Shown one piece after another: positions 5,074-6,378 of a stretch of DNA of 6,378 nt. A program made the translations under genes and the position numbers. Within the stretch, counting starts at the first letter, position 1; each line of letters opens with the position of its first letter. The stretch is from the NCBI GenBank assembly GCA_016188625.1, contig JACPHL010000287.1, positions 1-6,378 on the forward strand, in the 5' to 3' direction. The stretch is from Candidatus Rokuibacteriota bacterium. Lineage in GTDB: Bacteria; Methylomirabilota; Methylomirabilia; Rokubacteriales; JACPHL01. The notes beneath the pieces were generated by a model. That model searched no databases and was not told the origin of the DNA. It was given only the letters and a program-made list of their open reading frames with translations.

Positions 5074-6110
5074 GCCAGGAGTGGGCCAGGGTCCTCCGGC
5101 CCCTCCTGGCGGCGGTCGGTCTCGGGCTCGGCCTCTGGTTCCTCTACCTCATCCTCGACATCCTCCTGCTCCTCTACGTCGCCGGGCTCTTCGCGGTCGC
5201 CCTCGCCCCGGCCGTCGCCGCCCTCGACGGCCGCCGCCTCCCGGGCCTCCGGGCGCGCCTCCCCCGCTGGGCCGCGGTCCTCCTCTGCTATCTCGGCCTG
5301 GCGGTCCTCGCGCTGGCGCTCGTCTCCCTCGTCCTGCCGCCCCTGGTGAGCCAGGCCCAGGCCTTCTACCGGGACTTCCCCGGCCACCTCGACCGCCTGC
5401 AGCGGTGGGTCGAGCACGCGCCGTGGAGCGAGTTCGCCCCGGACCTGCCGGGGCTGTGGGTGGAGGGATCGAGGCGCCTCGGCGAGCTGGCCGTTCCCCT
5501 CCTGCGCTTCGTCTTCGGGTTCCTGGGCGGGGTGGTCTGGGTCGTGACCATCCTCTTCGTCGCCTTCTACCTGCTGGTGGACTACGACCGGATCCGCGAC
5601 GGCGTGCTTCGGCTCTTCCCGGGCGGGGGGGAGCGCGCGCGGCAGGCCTTCGGCAAGATGACCCGGAAGGTCAGCCGGTGGGTGGCGGGACAGCTCCTCC
5701 TGGGGCTCATCATGGGGGTGGCCGTGGGGATCGCGCTCACCCTGTTCGGGATCCGCTACGCCTACGTCCTGGCCCTGGTCGCGGCGATCGGCGAGCTGAT
5801 CCCCGTGATCGGGCCGATCCTCGCCGCCATCCCGGCCCTCCTGGTGGCCCTCGCCGTCTCGCCGACCACGGCCCTGCTGGTGCTGGCCTTCTACGTCCTC
5901 ATCCAACAGATCGAGGGGAACTTCCTCGCCCCGAAGCTCCTCCAGCAGACCGTGGGACTTCACCCCATCACCGTGATCGTGGCCCTCCTGATCGGGGCCA
6001 AGCTCCTCGGCCTGCTGGGGGCCCTCCTCGCCGTCCCGACCGCGGGGATCGTCCAGGTGTTGCTGGAGGAGATCCGGCCCCCACGGTCCGGGGAGGGCGG
6101 GGCGGCGTAG
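5070..6110 (+). CDS. AI-2E family membrane transporter (PerM/TqsA-like)
   Basis: A 346-residue polytopic inner-membrane protein of the AI-2E (formerly DUF20/UPF0118) family. Members export autoinducer-2 (TqsA), act as Na+/H+ antiporters or have unknown substrates, so the substrate cannot be stated. Hydrophobic segments lie at about 12-52 (two helices), 68-94, 142-171, 205-227, 231-262, 265-282 and 298-330. The soluble stretch 95-140 matches the family's usual periplasmic region. Signature segments are AIGELIPVIGPILAAIPAL (239-257), QQIEGNFLAPKLLQQTVGLHP (279-299) and GAKLLGLLGALLAVP (309-323). The ATG overlaps the meaB stop by four bases (ATGA), so translation is coupled, and no separate ribosome binding site is seen. 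Its location after acyl-CoA genes gives no clear functional link, and no luxS or lsr gene is nearby. It is the last gene of the operon. Confidence 0.9.
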   Translation: MSQEWARVLRPLLAAVGLGLGLWFLYLILDILLLLYVAGLFAVALAPAVAALDGRRLPGLRARLPRWAAVLLCYLGLAVLALALVSLVLPPLVSQAQAFYRDFPGHLDRLQRWVEHAPWSEFAPDLPGLWVEGSRRLGELAVPLLRFVFGFLGGVVWVVTILFVAFYLLVDYDRIRDGVLRLFPGGGERARQAFGKMTRKVSRWVAGQLLLGLIMGVAVGIALTLFGIRYAYVLALVAAIGELIPVIGPILAAIPALLVALAVSPTTALLVLAFYVLIQQIEGNFLAPKLLQQTVGLHPITVIVALLIGAKLLGLLGALLAVPTAGIVQVLLEEIRPPRSGEGGAA

Positions 6111-6117
6111 GCCCGCC

Positions 6118-6146
6118 TTGACACCCCACGGGGGTTCACGCAGTAT
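6118..6146 (+). promoter_or_regulatory. Candidate sigma-70 promoter for the right-edge Fe-S gene
   Basis: A perfect TTGACA (6118-6123) is followed after 17 bases by CAGTAT (6141-6146), which has the key A at position 2 and AT at the end but matches only three of six. Predicted +1 is near 6153, leaving a leader of about 31 bases before the ATG at 6184. The spacer contains the dyad ACCCC-ACG-GGGGT (6123-6135), a possible operator. Confidence 0.45.
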
Positions 6147-6173
6147 GGGGAAGGGTTTCGCACCCTACGGGAG
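6122..6173 (+). repeat. Imperfect direct repeat CACCC(C/T)ACGGG(G/A)G flanking the -10 region
   Basis: Copies at 6122-6134 and 6161-6173 agree at 11 of 13 bases and are offset by 39 bases. The first lies in the promoter spacer and is itself a dyad. The second reaches into the ribosome binding site, and its first bases also form the 3' arm of a hairpin, AGGGT (6152-6156) with ACCCT (6162-6166), at the predicted start of the mRNA. Either a pair of operator sites or chance in GC-rich DNA would explain this. Confidence 0.35.
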
Positions 6174-6183
6174 GCCCTCCTGA

Positions 6184-6378
6184 ATGTCGCCACCCCATCA
6201 GTGGTACGGGTTGATCCCGGGCTGGGTCCTCTTCTATGCGCTCATCGTCGTCGCCCTCGCGCTCTTCGCCCACCGGGTAGCCTATCTCTTCCGGCTCATG
6301 ATGGCCGGCAGACCGGCCGCCCGCTGGGACAACGTCCCCGCCCGCCTCCGGGCCGTGGTCGTGTTCGTCCTGGGCCAG
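6184..6378 (+). CDS. Membrane-anchored Fe-S oxidoreductase (HdrD/GlpC-like), N-terminus only
   Basis: 65 codons are open to the window end, starting at an ATG with GGGAGG (6169-6174) nine bases upstream. Residues about 12-36 form one transmembrane helix (WVLFYALIVVALALFAHRVAYLF). It is followed by RLMMAGRPAARWDNVPARLR and VVVFVLGQ, the typical start of long Fe-S proteins that combine a NarI-like membrane domain, two 4Fe-4S clusters and CCG (cysteine-rich) domains, in which 'GRPxxRxDxxxxRLxxxxxxxxGQ' precedes the next helix or cluster. Such proteins pass electrons between the quinone pool and acyl-CoA/ETF or heterodisulfide-type partners, which would suit the acyl-CoA genes upstream. The cluster cysteines lie beyond the window, so the assignment rests on the N-terminal pattern only. 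Confidence 0.6.
   Translation, partial: MSPPHQWYGLIPGWVLFYALIVVALALFAHRVAYLFRLMMAGRPAARWDNVPARLRAVVVFVLGQ

Noticed and set aside
3961-5963. Minus-strand open frames opposite meaB (3961-4842) and the AI-2E gene (5016-5963)
   Set aside because: They are low-complexity antisense shadows; the plus-strand frames contain unmistakable MeaB and AI-2E motifs.
5081-6121. Alternative plus-strand frame as long as the AI-2E gene
   Set aside because: It encodes a P/R/G-rich string, the typical shifted frame of a hydrophobic GC-rich gene.
1-6378. CRISPR array, insertion sequence, prophage or defence system
   Set aside because: No regularly spaced repeats, transposase, integrase, terminal inverted repeats or defence domains are visible in the genes or the gaps.

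Overview
The window is GC-rich (roughly 70% or more by eye, with strong G/C preference at third codon positions) and looks like ordinary bacterial chromosome. It combines a TAXI-type TRAP solute-binding protein, an acyl-CoA racemase/CoA-transferase, the B12-mutase chaperone MeaB and many GC-rich intergenic hairpins. That mix fits a soil or subsurface bacterium living on organic acids and acyl-CoAs. It resembles what I associate with Candidatus Rokubacteria, NC10 or deep-branching proteobacterial genomes, but this is an impression and not a phylogenetic result. I see no insertion sequence, CRISPR array, rRNA or tRNA.

Left part, minus strand (1-1381), read from right to left. A small CxxC zinc-ribbon protein (1381-1187) is followed by a diverged, PyrE-like phosphoribosyltransferase (1099-395). 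A TAXI-family solute-binding protein then starts at 292 and runs off the left edge; it has its own good promoter and ribosome binding site. A 294-base intergenic region (1382-1675) carries divergent candidate promoters, a 12-base direct repeat near both of them, and a strong G/C hairpin.

Right part, plus strand (1676-6110). Five genes form a tight unit: tsaB, rimI, an alpha-methylacyl-CoA racemase-like CaiB/BaiF protein, meaB, and an AI-2E family membrane protein. The junctions are a 20-nt overlap, a 24-nt gap holding a perfect palindrome, an 8-codon mini-ORF with ATGA overlaps at both ends, and a 4-nt ATGA overlap. The unit joins translation upkeep (tRNA t6A formation, S18 acetylation) to branched/methyl-acyl-CoA metabolism. 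The tsaB promoter is placed so that transcription should begin at or next to the ATG, predicting a leaderless mRNA.

Right edge. After a 73-nt gap with a second TTGACA promoter and repeated ACCC/GGG motifs, a new gene starts at 6184. It appears to be a membrane-anchored Fe-S oxidoreductase of the HdrD/GlpC type and is cut by the window end.

Most of this is housekeeping and central metabolism. The items most worth a second look are the mini-ORF bridging the racemase gene and meaB, the predicted leaderless tsaB transcript, and the zinc-ribbon/diverged phosphoribosyltransferase pair. I did not find a clearly novel multi-gene system.
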